From NCBI GenBank assembly GCA_900112785.1, contig FONB01000006.1, forward strand, positions 186,001 to 250,000: a stretch of DNA of 64,000 bases, written 5' to 3'. The first letter of the stretch is position 1. Each line of letters begins with the position of its first letter. The notes under the pieces were generated by a model. That model was not told where the DNA came from, ran no database searches, and saw nothing but the letters and a program-made list of their open reading frames with translations. Shown one piece after another: positions 9,682 to 18,382 of this stretch. Made by a program: the position numbers and the translations under genes. This stretch comes from Phytobacter palmae (GTDB taxonomy: Bacteria > Pseudomonadota > Gammaproteobacteria > Enterobacterales > Enterobacteriaceae).

Positions 9682-10599
9682 CTACTTGCTCTGTCGCTCC
9701 CAGGGCGCCGGTTCGGCAAACTTTTGCTGGAGAAAATCGATAAAGGCCTTAATGCGCGGCGTCTGCATCAGCCGTGTTGGCGTTACCGCGTGAATAAAAC
9801 TCTCCTGTACCGGATAATCAGGCAGGATAACCTGCAAGCGACCGGCGTTGAGATCATCGGCAACATGCCAGACAGACTGGAGGGAGATACCCCGGCCATA
9901 TACCGCTGCGTCGCGTAACAGTTCACCGAAATTGCTCTCGATCTTACTGTTTATTTTTACCCGAAAAATCCCCTGCTCAGCTGTTATCAGTTTCCAGATA
10001 TCCCGCTTGCCATCGGCATCCGTCATGAGTAATCCGTCATGCGTAGCCAGATCAGCCGGATGCTGCGGCACGCCACGACGCGCCAGATACGAGGGTGAGG
10101 CCACCAACACGCGTCGGTTTGGCGCGATCCGTCGCGCCACCAGACTGGAATCTTTCAGGTTGCCGATGCGGATAGCAAGGTCGTCCCCCCCTTTCACCAG
10201 ATCAACGACTTCATCACTGAGGTGCGCCACGAAATTAACGTCCGGATGTAACGACTGAAACTCCGCCAGGAGCGGCGAAATATATAAGCGCCCAAAGGAC
10301 GCTGACATTGTGACTCTGATAGTCCCGGTTACTTCGGAACGGCTGGTATGCAGACACTCGCCAAGGGCATTTAGCGCCTCAATCAAGGGCCGTCCCTGCG
10401 AAGCCAGTAATTCCCCTTCCGGGGTGGGATAAAGACGCCGGGTTGTGCGATTAAGAAGCCGCGCGCCCAGGCTCTCCTCCAGCCGTTGTATTCGCTTGCT
10501 GGCCACCGCCAGAGACAAATTTTCACTGCGCGCGGCGGCGCTGATTGAGCCTAAGTCCACCACCCGCAGGAAAAGCGAGATGTCACTGATGCGCTCCAT
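9682..10599 (-). CDS. LysR-family transcriptional regulator
   Basis: A 305-residue LysR regulator: an N-terminal winged helix-turn-helix (about 1-60, with SISAAARSENLSLAVASKRIQRLE as recognition region) and a periplasmic-binding-protein-like effector domain from about 90. It belongs to the large DsdC/AaeR-like or 'LTTR' subgroup with TRRLYPTPEG after the HTH. Target genes cannot be told. It follows the ABC operon in the same direction after 100 bp and precedes the pga promoter region, so control of either is possible but not shown. Length is normal and the frame is intact. Confidence 0.85.
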   Translation of the reverse strand: MERISDISLFLRVVDLGSISAAARSENLSLAVASKRIQRLEESLGARLLNRTTRRLYPTPEGELLASQGRPLIEALNALGECLHTSRSEVTGTIRVTMSASFGRLYISPLLAEFQSLHPDVNFVAHLSDEVVDLVKGGDDLAIRIGNLKDSSLVARRIAPNRRVLVASPSYLARRGVPQHPADLATHDGLLMTDADGKRDIWKLITAEQGIFRVKINSKIESNFGELLRDAAVYGRGISLQSVWHVADDLNAGRLQVILPDYPVQESFIHAVTPTRLMQTPRIKAFIDFLQQKFAEPAPWERQSK

Positions 10600-10698
10600 A
10601 GATTCTCAACATGTCATCGATAATAGTTTTGCATTGTAGTGATTTAAATGAGGAATTCACAAGAGCAGAGGCCGTTGCATCACGTTAATGCTCCTGCG

Positions 10699-11559
10699 TC
10701 ATTTCCCCAGTTTCGACAGCATCTCCGGGCGCATAAACTTATGAATAATCAGCATAAATAGCAGCGACGGCACCAGTAAAATCAGGGCGGTAATAGACGA
10801 CACCTGATAATTGCCCGACATACTGGCGTTATACAGCAGTAGCGGCAGCGTGGTGATATCCGGCGCGCCGACGAAAAAGGTGCCGGTAAACTCATCCAGC
10901 GATTCCAGGAAGACAAAAATACTGGCGGCAATAATGCCCGGCGAGGCCTGCGGCAGCACAATATGCCAGAAGGTATAGACAGGCCCGGCGCCGAGATTAC
11001 GTGAAGCCCTCGCCAGCAAGGGGTCTACAGCGGAAAACGCCGCCACGCAGATCCATACTGAGTACATCAGACCATGGACGCTGTGCACCAGCACCACGCC
11101 GACAACCGTGCCATTAAGCCCCCACTGATAGAACAGGCGGGCAATATTCATATACACCGTCAGGTTCGGAAATGCCTGCGGAATCAAAAACAGCAGCATA
11201 AAAAACACCCGCAACGGCATCCCTCGTCTTGAAAGCGCATAACCCGCCGGGACCGAAATCAGCAGGCACACAGCCACCGACAACACGGCGATAAACACGC
11301 TGGTGAGCAGCGAGCCGGAAACATCGCTGTAGGGGCTAAACACCTGATACCAGTATTTGAGCCCCCACTGACCGGGCAGCGCATGGGGGAAAAACCAGCT
11401 CTCCGCCACCGTCCAGATAAGCAAGTTCAGCAACGGGCCAAACATCGCCAGCAGCATAAAAAGCAACAGCAGCGTCTGCAGGGGCAGGCTGGCGCTCAAT
11501 TTTCGGCGCCCTTTCGCCAGCCATGTATTCGGTAATGTCATCGTTGCCTCTTTCATCAT
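10699..11559 (-). CDS. ABC importer permease, second subunit
   Basis: A 286-residue inner-membrane permease of the binding-protein-dependent type, with about six hydrophobic segments and the EAA-loop signature near 'ASRNLGAGPVYTFWHIVLPQASPGI' where the ATPase docks. The start chosen is the ATG at 11559, which overlaps the stop of the upstream permease (ATGA) and follows AAGGGGGG; a longer frame begins inside that gene and is not used. It pairs with the permease at 11556-12386 to form the channel of a Fe(3+)/phospho-ester/polyamine-class importer. Last gene of the operon ATPase, binding protein, permease, permease. Confidence 0.85.
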   Translation of the reverse strand: MMKEATMTLPNTWLAKGRRKLSASLPLQTLLLLFMLLAMFGPLLNLLIWTVAESWFFPHALPGQWGLKYWYQVFSPYSDVSGSLLTSVFIAVLSVAVCLLISVPAGYALSRRGMPLRVFFMLLFLIPQAFPNLTVYMNIARLFYQWGLNGTVVGVVLVHSVHGLMYSVWICVAAFSAVDPLLARASRNLGAGPVYTFWHIVLPQASPGIIAASIFVFLESLDEFTGTFFVGAPDITTLPLLLYNASMSGNYQVSSITALILLVPSLLFMLIIHKFMRPEMLSKLGK

Positions 11560-12386
11560 TCGCCCCCCTTCTGTTGCAGACTGTGGCGCAGGTAGAACCA
11601 CGACAGCGCACCGCAAATCAGCAGTGACACTACGCCCAGCGCATTGGCCACGGCATAATCGCCGTAGGAATTAACGCGGAACGCCATATCCACAGTCATC
11701 ATTGTTGGCGTACCCACACCGATCATCAGCGGTACAGACAGCACCGACATCATGGTCACGGTCGAAAGCACCAGCGCCACGCCAATTGCCGGCAGCACCT
11801 GCGGCAGGATAATGTCGAACAGAATGCGTGGACGCGAGGCTCCGAGATTTCGCGCGGCCAGGATCTGCGACTGCTCCAGCGCCGCCATCGCGCCGCAGAT
11901 AAGCAGCGTGGCGAACGCCAGCTGTTTCCAGACAAAGGTAATGATGATCCCTTTCCAGCCCAGCCAGGAGACCGTCTCCAGCGGCGTAAACAGATCGGTT
12001 GCCACCAGCGCATTGTTCATCAGGCCGTTTTTAGCCAGGAAAGTGCGCATCATCTGCGCAGCCACAATAAAGGGGATAAACAGCGGCAGGCGGTACAAAA
12101 AACCCAGCATGCGCACAATGGGCCGACAGGGTGACAGCGCGATCACCGCCGAGAGGGTGATGGAAATCACTGCCAGCAGCGCTACCGAGGTAAGGACAAT
12201 CACCAGCGTAAAGGCGATATCGCTGGAATAAAGCGCATAGACTTTAGTGAAATGGGCCAGAGTAAAGTGACGCGCGTCGTCGGTAAACGCAGCAATCAGC
12301 GAGAACCCCAGCGGGTATAAAAAGAGTACGGCAATCATCAGCGCGGCAGGCGCGACCAGTAAGAGATATTTCAGCGAACGGCACAT
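11556..12386 (-). CDS. ABC importer permease, first subunit
   Basis: A 276-residue membrane protein with about six transmembrane segments. The EAA-type motif 'AARNLGASRPRILFDIILPQ' at about 190-209 is the ATPase contact loop. Together with the next gene it forms a heterodimeric permease like PotB/PotC, AfuB halves or the 2-aminoethylphosphonate PhnU/V pair. It is separated from the binding-protein gene by 126 bp that carry a hairpin, and is translationally coupled to the second permease by ATGA. Confidence 0.85.
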   Translation of the reverse strand: MCRSLKYLLLVAPAALMIAVLFLYPLGFSLIAAFTDDARHFTLAHFTKVYALYSSDIAFTLVIVLTSVALLAVISITLSAVIALSPCRPIVRMLGFLYRLPLFIPFIVAAQMMRTFLAKNGLMNNALVATDLFTPLETVSWLGWKGIIITFVWKQLAFATLLICGAMAALEQSQILAARNLGASRPRILFDIILPQVLPAIGVALVLSTVTMMSVLSVPLMIGVGTPTMMTVDMAFRVNSYGDYAVANALGVVSLLICGALSWFYLRHSLQQKGGE

Positions 12387-12418
12387 AGCAAACCTGGTGT
12401 TAGCGACAAAATAGAGCT

Positions 12419-12442
12419 CAGGGCGGCCTCTTGCCGCGCCTG
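12419..12442 (-). repeat. Hairpin between binding-protein gene and permease genes
   Basis: Minus-strand CAGGCGCGGC, loop AAGAG, GCCGCCCTG forms a GC-rich stem without a T-tract. REP-like hairpins at this spot in ABC operons typically protect the upstream binding-protein mRNA so that it is made in excess over the permeases; that role is inferred here. Confidence 0.45.
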
Positions 12443-12512
12443 AACATTAGCGGTATACCCCAGCAGGAAGGCGGCGAACGAGCGTAGCCATCGAACCTGC
12501 AGCCTGAAAAAA

Positions 12513-13652
12513 TTAATTGGCGACCTGGCTTTCATAGCCTTCTTTTATGTCGTCAAAATAAGGAGTTATCGGAAAGCTTTTGCCGTAATCCGCCAGATCC
12601 TTCGGCGAGATTTCCGCGAACAACTTCTGCCAGGTGGCCGGGTCCAGCTTCGGCTTCACATGTTCGGCATCAATACCCGGATACCAGTTAAACTGTTTCA
12701 CAATGCCCTGCGCCTGCACGTCCGGGCTGGTCGCAAGCTCGATAAACTCACGTGCCAGCTGCGGGTTTGCCGCCTTCGCCGGGGTTACGTAGTACATTGG
12801 TTGTCCCGGCATACCCGGTGACAGTAGCGCCAGTTTGATCGACGGCGGCAATTTGCCCTGATCTTTCCAGCTGTAGAACATATCCACCCACACTGGCCCC
12901 ATGGTTATCTCGCCGCGGCTGAGCATATCGAGCGTCCCGGCATTGCCTGGTGTAAAGGTGACGTTCTTATTAAATGCTTTTAACTTCTCGTACGCCTGGC
13001 TCCAGTTTTTCTCCACCCCTTTGTCGTAAGGCAGTGCGGACAGACGCTGCGCATCCGTACCGTAGGCATACATCCACCCCACCACGAAGCTCACGCCGGA
13101 CATTCCGTTCTTGATACCGTTATAGCCAAATGCCTGCGGATTTTTCTGCGTCCAGCTCACCAGCTCATCGTAGGAGGCTGGCGGGGTTTTGATCGCCTCG
13201 CTGTTCCAGGCGATAGCGGTCTGGCTTAAAAACATTGGCATCACATAACCGTCGACATTGACGCCAAGGGCATTTTTCGCGTTATCCGCGCTCACCATAC
13301 TGCCGGTGCTGATCTGCTGGCGGTATTTCGCAAGCAGCCCTTTTTCCACCAGTTCGCCACCGGCTTTCTGGTGAACAACTGCCACATCAATATCCCAGGT
13401 CTTCGCATCGCTCTCTTTTTGCGCGGTGAGTTTCTCGATGATTTTATTCGAACCGGCATCCCCCGGACCGGTACCCACCACCTGCACTTTTACCCCCGGA
13501 TGCGCCGCTTCAAACTTCGGCCCCAGCCAGGTTTTTACATAATCCACCATATTCTGATCGCCTGCTGTGGCAACGTTCAGGATGGTGTCGGCCTGGGCGC
13601 CGTAGCTCAGAAATAATGCAGTCACTACCGCAGCTTTCGTTTTAATAAACAT
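12513..13652 (-). CDS. ABC importer periplasmic substrate-binding protein
   Basis: A 379-residue secreted binding protein. The signal peptide ends around residue 21 (AQA before DTILNVAT). The mature part has the two-lobed cluster of the extracellular solute-binding family 1 type, as used for iron, polyamines, phosphonates and sugar phosphates. It captures the ligand in the periplasm and hands it to the permeases downstream. Ligand residues cannot be assigned by eye. It lies 29 bp after the ATPase gene. The neighbouring phosphatase- and phosphodiesterase-like enzymes at 15-17.6 kb make a phosphorylated ligand the best guess. Confidence 0.88.
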   Translation of the reverse strand: MFIKTKAAVVTALFLSYGAQADTILNVATAGDQNMVDYVKTWLGPKFEAAHPGVKVQVVGTGPGDAGSNKIIEKLTAQKESDAKTWDIDVAVVHQKAGGELVEKGLLAKYRQQISTGSMVSADNAKNALGVNVDGYVMPMFLSQTAIAWNSEAIKTPPASYDELVSWTQKNPQAFGYNGIKNGMSGVSFVVGWMYAYGTDAQRLSALPYDKGVEKNWSQAYEKLKAFNKNVTFTPGNAGTLDMLSRGEITMGPVWVDMFYSWKDQGKLPPSIKLALLSPGMPGQPMYYVTPAKAANPQLAREFIELATSPDVQAQGIVKQFNWYPGIDAEHVKPKLDPATWQKLFAEISPKDLADYGKSFPITPYFDDIKEGYESQVAN

Positions 13653-13681
13653 GGTCTATCCCCAAAGTGAACACGATGATG

Positions 13682-14731
13682 TCAACTTGCTTGTGATGAT
13701 GGAAAAATATGTAACGCGGGCGCCGGGACATGGAGCCGGACGGTTGATTGCGCGGGCCAGCACTGTGTTGAATCGGCCAGTAATAACCGATCATGACAGC
13801 GCACACTGTGGCGATATAAATTGCCAAGAAATGCACTTTGCTCAACGACGCCATTGAGCGTCAGCCCCTCTTCTGGCGTGCTTGTATTTAATGTACTGAG
13901 CGCTGCATCGGCACTGCGAAAATAAAGGGTGCGATCGCGGAAATCGGCAGCGGAATATCTCCCTTGTGTACGCAGGGAAATACCCTGCGCGGCGAAGAGA
14001 TCATTAGCAGCAATTTTATTGTCCGCCCCCATAAAATCTGCGACAAATGGCGTTGCCGGACGCTGGTAAATATCTTCCGGCGTGCCTGTCTGCTCAATGC
14101 GGCCATTATTTAACACCGCAATACGATCCGCCATAACCAGCGCTTCCTGCTGATCGTGAGTAACAATTAATGAGGTAAAGCCAAGGCGTTTTTGCAGTGC
14201 TTTAATTTCGTGGCGCACGTTGAGACGCACTCTGGCGTCCAGGTTCGACAGGGGTTCATCGAGCACCAGCACATCAGGTTCGATTGCCAGGGCGCGTGCC
14301 AGGGCAACGCGCTGGCGCTGGCCGCCGGAGAGTTCCGTCACCTTCACGTCCGCAAGACCAGTGAGTTTGACGATGTTCAGCAACTCCGTAACGCGCCGGT
14401 CGATATCATCACGACGCCATTTACGCAGCTTTAATCCATAGCCAATGTTGCGTGCCACCGTCAGATGCGGCCATAGCGCATAGCTCTGAAATACCATAGT
14501 GATATTGCGCTGCTCAGGGGCACTGTGGGTAATATCGCGACTGGCAACGCTAATCACCCCGGTCTGCACCGGAATAAAACCACATAGCGCATTTAACAGC
14601 GTTGTTTTCCCACAACCTGACGGTCCCAAAAGGGCAATCATCTCCCCTTTTGCCACCTGTAAATCAATATTATGCAGCACAACCTTTTCGCCATAGCTAA
14701 TTTTAAGCCCGGCCACCTGTAAATAACTCAT
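13682..14731 (-). CDS. ABC importer ATP-binding subunit
   Basis: A 349-residue ATPase. Walker A is GPSGCGKT at about 36-43, the signature is LSGGQRQR at about 134-141, Walker B is VLVLDEP at about 154-160, and the switch His follows in IVTHDQQEAL. The C-terminal ~110 residues form a short TOBE-like regulatory domain as in PotA/FbpC. It powers uptake through the two permeases. First gene of the minus-strand operon; its ATG is 40 bp from the LacI-type palindrome at 14771, so it is likely repressed by the LacI protein encoded at 15800. Confidence 0.92.
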   Translation of the reverse strand: MSYLQVAGLKISYGEKVVLHNIDLQVAKGEMIALLGPSGCGKTTLLNALCGFIPVQTGVISVASRDITHSAPEQRNITMVFQSYALWPHLTVARNIGYGLKLRKWRRDDIDRRVTELLNIVKLTGLADVKVTELSGGQRQRVALARALAIEPDVLVLDEPLSNLDARVRLNVRHEIKALQKRLGFTSLIVTHDQQEALVMADRIAVLNNGRIEQTGTPEDIYQRPATPFVADFMGADNKIAANDLFAAQGISLRTQGRYSAADFRDRTLYFRSADAALSTLNTSTPEEGLTLNGVVEQSAFLGNLYRHSVRCHDRLLLADSTQCWPAQSTVRLHVPAPALHIFPSSQAS

Positions 14732-14770
14732 ATTTGCTACCCAAAAAATTACTGCTTACTTTTTTACCTC

Positions 14771-14788
14771 AATGAACACGTGTTCATT
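14771..14788. promoter_or_regulatory. Candidate LacI-family operator, perfect 18-bp palindrome
   Basis: AATGAACACGTGTTCATT is a perfect inverted repeat centred on CG, the hallmark of LacI/PurR-type operators. It lies in the divergent control region between the importer operon (minus) and the hydrolase-LacI-phosphatase operon (plus). The obvious ligand is the LacI protein at 15800. From this position one dimer could repress both directions. Confidence 0.65.
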
Positions 14789-14810
14789 CGAATGTAAAAA
14801 AAATGCAATG

Positions 14811-14838
14811 TTGACTCGACATTATGTGAGCCTACTTT
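14811..14838 (+). promoter_or_regulatory. Candidate promoter of the hydrolase-LacI-phosphatase operon
   Basis: TTGACT (14811-14816) is followed after 16 bases by TACTTT (14833-14838). The -35 box is good and the -10 box weak. It begins 22 bp after the palindromic operator. The leader to the ATG at 15033 would be about 190 nt. Confidence 0.3.
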
Positions 14839-15032
14839 GTCGGGTATTTGTGACAATTTAATTAAGACTCTACTCATCAGGTCATTTTATTTGTCAGTCT
14901 GGCTCAGAACAGTGCTCAACACCGTCACGTAGCCTGTACGCTCCGGTTTTTTGCGCGGGTCTGAGAGCAAACTGATGGCAACAATTACCCCTGATGTCCT
15001 GGTTGTGCGTCAAAAATTTATGGTGAGGGAAA

Positions 15033-15803
15033 ATGAAAATAGATGTTCCTGGCTGTGGTAGCGCTTTCTCCCGCATACAAAATACCTCTGCGCTGCGGAT
15101 TATTGATGATGCGAACCGGCAATGGTTGATTGACTGTGGCCCCACGATCCCCCGGGCACTGTGGCAGCGTGGCGGGGATATCAACGATATCGATGTTATC
15201 TATTTCACCCACGTCCACCCGGACCATTGTGTCGGGCTGACGGCCCTGCTGAACTACTGGAAAAGCTTCTCGCGCCAGAAACCGCTGATTATCTACAGTC
15301 AACCGCAGCAGCGTCCGGTATTGATGCAGCTGGCGGCGCTGGCCAACTGGCCGCAGACTACCCTGAGTTTTGATCTCGACTGGCGCGACATCACAGACGC
15401 ATGGCACTGGCACGACTGGCAGATCCAGACAGCCGAAACTCAGCATGAACTGACCAATCGCGCCATTCGCATCACCATTGGCGGGCGCACCTTGTTTTAC
15501 AGCGGCGATGGTCGCCCAACAGCGCAGTCCGTCGCGTTAATGGCCGGGGCGGACCTCGCTTTTCAGGAGTGCGCCTCACTGACTGCGCTCAGCGAGGATG
15601 CCTCTCACGGTGATTTCCCCTCCTGCCTGGCGCTTTTTCAACGACTGGCTATCCCGGCCTTCGGTCTCTACCATTGCTACGACGCGATTATTGACGACCT
15701 CAAGGCCGCCTGTCAGCCCTGGGATGGCCTGTTCGTCAGTCATGACGGTTTTCAGGTCACACTGGACAGGCCACAGCCTGCCTCTGAGGAACGCCCGGCA
15801 TGA
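15033..15803 (+). CDS. Metallo-beta-lactamase-fold hydrolase, RNase Z/PhnP-like phosphodiesterase candidate
   Basis: A 256-residue cytoplasmic metallo-hydrolase. The zinc motif FTHVHPDH (about 58-65) gives HxHxDH; further ligands are likely His in 'QTAETQHEL' and Asp in FYSGDGR (about 157-163). The compact form and N-terminal 'DVPGCGSAFSRIQNTSALRI' put it near the RNase Z/PhnP branch, whose members often cut phosphodiesters or cyclic phosphates. It opens a three-gene operon with LacI and IMPase-family genes, opposite the importer. I infer a role in opening a phosphodiester after uptake; a lactonase or thioesterase role is possible. Confidence 0.8.
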   Translation: MKIDVPGCGSAFSRIQNTSALRIIDDANRQWLIDCGPTIPRALWQRGGDINDIDVIYFTHVHPDHCVGLTALLNYWKSFSRQKPLIIYSQPQQRPVLMQLAALANWPQTTLSFDLDWRDITDAWHWHDWQIQTAETQHELTNRAIRITIGGRTLFYSGDGRPTAQSVALMAGADLAFQECASLTALSEDASHGDFPSCLALFQRLAIPAFGLYHCYDAIIDDLKAACQPWDGLFVSHDGFQVTLDRPQPASEERPA

Positions 15804-16819
15804 GTTCACTGCCTCGCAAACAGAGCGTGACCGCGCAGGATGTGGCCCTCCGGGCGGGCGTCTCGCGGGCGGTTGTCTCACGGGCGCTCAGCAATAATGG
15901 CAGTATCTCTCCTGATACCCGGGAGCGGGTTCTGCGCGCGGCAGAAGAGCTTGGCTATCAGGTCAATTTCCTCGCCCAGGGGCTAAATCGCCGTCGCAGT
16001 CATCTGATTGGGGTTATGGTCTCCCGCATCAGCGACCCATTTCGCAGTAGTTTGCTCGACGCGCTGCTTGGTGAGATCCAGCGTCGCGGTTTTCAGGCCC
16101 TGGTGAGTGAAATTCGCAGCGCTCAGGATCTGGCCCTCACGCTGCGCCGCTTTGCCCAGTTTCGAGTCTCCGGGGTCATCGTTACCTCAGGCCAACCGCC
16201 TGAATCGCTGGTCAATGAGTGCGTTTCGCAGCAGATCCCGGTAGTGGGTATCAACCGTCAGCCGGATATCCCGTTCGTCGATTATGTCTGTTCCGATAAT
16301 GTCTGCGGCGCGACGCTCGCGGCCCGGCAACTGGTCGGCAACGGCTGTCGACGTTTCGGCTGGCTCAATACGTCCCACTCTACCTGGGCCGGACGGGTGC
16401 GCGGTGACGCTTTTTATCAGGCGCTTTCGATACTCGGCGTGGATGTCACGCGCGATTTGCAGGCGCTCATCGCGCCCACAGAGGGATATGACGGGGGATT
16501 TCAGGCCGCCGTCAGCGCCGATGAGGCTCTGGAGGGCATCTTCTGCGCCAATGCGCAGCTCGCCTGCGGTTTTCTTGACGGAATGCGCCAGCGCGGGAGA
16601 CAGGCGCCGGAGGACTTTGAGCTTATTGGTTTTGACAATACGCCACAAACGGCGCAATACAGTTATCAACTGACCACCCTGCATCAGGATGTTGCGGAGA
16701 TTTCCCGCCAGGCCTTAACCCGCCTGCTGGAACGGGCTGACGATCCGCTACAGCCTTCGCGAACGACATGGGTGGATGTGCAATTAATTCATCGGCGCAC
16801 GTCGCCGTTTTCTCAATAA
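15800..16819 (+). CDS. LacI-family transcriptional regulator
   Basis: A 339-residue LacI/GalR repressor. The DNA-binding head is at about 10-60 (VTAQDVALRAGVSRAVVSRA, then the hinge with LGYQVNFLAQGL), followed by a ligand domain of periplasmic-binding-protein fold from about 68 (GVMVSRISDPF). The A-V-S-R-A recognition helix and intact hinge predict binding to a CG-centred palindrome, and one exists at 14771-14788. The ATG overlaps the metallo-hydrolase stop (ATGA). It probably represses both the importer and its own operon until a phosphorylated sugar-like ligand appears; the ligand is unknown. Confidence 0.92.
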   Translation: MSSLPRKQSVTAQDVALRAGVSRAVVSRALSNNGSISPDTRERVLRAAEELGYQVNFLAQGLNRRRSHLIGVMVSRISDPFRSSLLDALLGEIQRRGFQALVSEIRSAQDLALTLRRFAQFRVSGVIVTSGQPPESLVNECVSQQIPVVGINRQPDIPFVDYVCSDNVCGATLAARQLVGNGCRRFGWLNTSHSTWAGRVRGDAFYQALSILGVDVTRDLQALIAPTEGYDGGFQAAVSADEALEGIFCANAQLACGFLDGMRQRGRQAPEDFELIGFDNTPQTAQYSYQLTTLHQDVAEISRQALTRLLERADDPLQPSRTTWVDVQLIHRRTSPFSQ

Positions 16820-16828
16820 GAGCAGGCC

Positions 16829-17593
16829 ATGACGCAAGAACAGCAGCAGTCATTATGTGCATTGATTCGCCATCTGGGCGCACAGGCGCAGACATTACGT
16901 AATACCGGGTTACAGGTCGATAAAAAGGCCCGCCAGGATTTTGTCTCTCACGCCGATCTGTTTGTCGAAAAAGAGATAAAACACTGGCTGAACAGCCACT
17001 GCCCGCAGGATGGTTTCCTCGGAGAAGAGAGTGGCCTGCAGGCAGGCGAGCACGGGATCTGGGTGCTCGACCCTATCGACGGCACCACTAACTATATTCA
17101 GGGGATGGATTACTGGTGTATCTCGCTCGCTTATGTTCGCCAGGATGCGATTGAGCTGGCGATAATTTACGCCCCGGATCGTGATGAATTTTTCTTTGCC
17201 CGTCGTGGCAAAGGTGCCTTTCTTAACGATAAGCGTCTGATGCTGCGTGAGCCGGACCCGGAAACAGTGGTTATCGGTATGGGTCGCTCCAGCCGTGCGC
17301 CGGTCGAAAACTATACCCGGGCGATTGCCCGGGTTATCAACGCAGGCATGGAGTATCGCCGGTTTGGTGCCGGAGCGCTGATGCTCGCCCACGTGGCCAC
17401 CGGGCAGGTGCATGCCTATTACGAAGAGCATATGAATAGCTGGGATGCGCTGGCGGGGATGTTGCTCATCGTTGAGGCTGGCGGTGTCAGTAATGCGTTT
17501 CTGGCCGATGGCGGTCTGTTAAAGGGCAATCTGGTGCTGGCAGGATGTGTCGATGTACAGGCGCGCCTTTCCGCTCTGCTGGTTGGTCACTAA
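16829..17593 (+). CDS. Inositol-monophosphatase-family phosphatase
   Basis: A 254-residue Mg-dependent phosphatase of the IMPase/SuhB superfamily. Motifs in order: FLGEESG (about 64-70) with a metal-binding Glu, VLDPIDGTTNYIQG (about 81-94) with the two Asp metal ligands, and MNSWDALAGMLLIVEAGG (about 196-213) with the third Asp. It removes phosphate from a sugar or inositol phosphate in the cytoplasm. It follows lacI by nine bases with AGCAGG as ribosome site. Context points to dephosphorylation of a ligand imported by the neighbouring transporter. It is not SuhB itself, judging from the sequence and locus. Confidence 0.9.
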   Translation: MTQEQQQSLCALIRHLGAQAQTLRNTGLQVDKKARQDFVSHADLFVEKEIKHWLNSHCPQDGFLGEESGLQAGEHGIWVLDPIDGTTNYIQGMDYWCISLAYVRQDAIELAIIYAPDRDEFFFARRGKGAFLNDKRLMLREPDPETVVIGMGRSSRAPVENYTRAIARVINAGMEYRRFGAGALMLAHVATGQVHAYYEEHMNSWDALAGMLLIVEAGGVSNAFLADGGLLKGNLVLAGCVDVQARLSALLVGH

Positions 17594-17610
17594 CCTCGCC
17601 CAGCAAGGCA

Positions 17611-17647
17611 CTCCCCCGCTGGCGCAGAGCGTGCAGCGAGGGGGGAG
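17611..17647. repeat. GC-rich intergenic palindrome
   Basis: CTCCCCCGCTG and CAGCGAGGGGGGAG form a near-perfect stem with a 12-base loop, 18 bp after the phosphatase stop. It can act as a transcript end or be a REP-like repeat; there is no T-tract. Confidence 0.5.
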
Positions 17648-17809
17648 AGTCCCCGCTGAAATCGGTGAGACGAAGACCCGATGACAAGGGCAGGCCGCGG
17701 GGATGGTAAAGTGAAACGCGGTGTTCCCCTTTACCCGTTCACGTGTTCAGGAGGTCCATTTCGCCATGAACATATCGTGAACGAAACCCACCTCCCGGGC
17801 CGCATTTTC

Positions 17810-17843
17810 CCCTCACCCTGCCCCTCTTCCACAGGGAGAGAGG
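17810..17843. repeat. REP-like palindrome (CCTCACCCTGCCC / CAGGGAGAGAGG type)
   Basis: The pattern CCCTCACCCTGCCCCTCT...ACAGGGAGAGAGG is a common dispersed palindrome in Enterobacter-group genomes. Arms CCTCT / AGAGG and CCCT / AGGG can pair. It lies in a 320-bp gene-free stretch (17594-17914) that otherwise holds the palindrome at 17611 and nothing recognisable. Confidence 0.45.
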
Positions 17844-17914
17844 ACTATTTCGTGCGGCCTGAACGTCTGGTCGCCCGGTTGAGGCGCCTGCACCGCCAGC
17901 CGGGTTCCGTATCG

Positions 17915-18382
17915 CTACACCGATGCCGCCAGACTGCAGATAACCGCCAGCATCAGGATACACAGCGCGATATAACCATACCGCCGCAGCTTGCGCCATC
18001 GCTGAAACTCGCGTTCATCTGCTTCCTCAATTAACCGTTCTGCCGCTTTCTCCAGGTCTCCCGACGCCACCGACCTGCGCGCGAGAATATGTTTGTAATA
18101 TTTGCGCATCACATAAATGGAGATTTGATACCAGATAAAGATGCCAGGCACCAGCGCACAAGCAGTGGTAACAAGACTGTGCGCGAATCCCCCTTTGCCC
18201 GGAAAAACGCGATCAAAAGCGACAGAAAGCCCTGCGACTAAAACCACATAGAGAACGCCACCCAGCCACATCTCAATATGGCTGTTTGCAAGCGATCGGG
18301 CTTGTTTATAATTTTTATGGCCAACGCTGGCAGGAAGCCCCGCCAGCTCAGGAATATCCTTATAACTCCAGTAGATCTTCAT
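17915..18382 (-). CDS. Uncharacterised inner-membrane protein
   Basis: A 155-residue protein not recognised. Three hydrophobic segments are visible at about residues 39-59, 68-92 and 135-152, with a charged, Arg/Glu-rich stretch (about 100-132) between the second and third that could be a cytoplasmic helical hairpin. The start at 18382 was chosen over an in-frame ATG at 18394 because GAGGGG lies five bases before it. It is divergent from lhr and convergent with the phosphatase, so it forms a single-gene unit. Coding character is good (intact frame, basic membrane flanks) but no function can be assigned. Confidence 0.65.
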   Translation of the reverse strand: MKIYWSYKDIPELAGLPASVGHKNYKQARSLANSHIEMWLGGVLYVVLVAGLSVAFDRVFPGKGGFAHSLVTTACALVPGIFIWYQISIYVMRKYYKHILARRSVASGDLEKAAERLIEEADEREFQRWRKLRRYGYIALCILMLAVICSLAASV

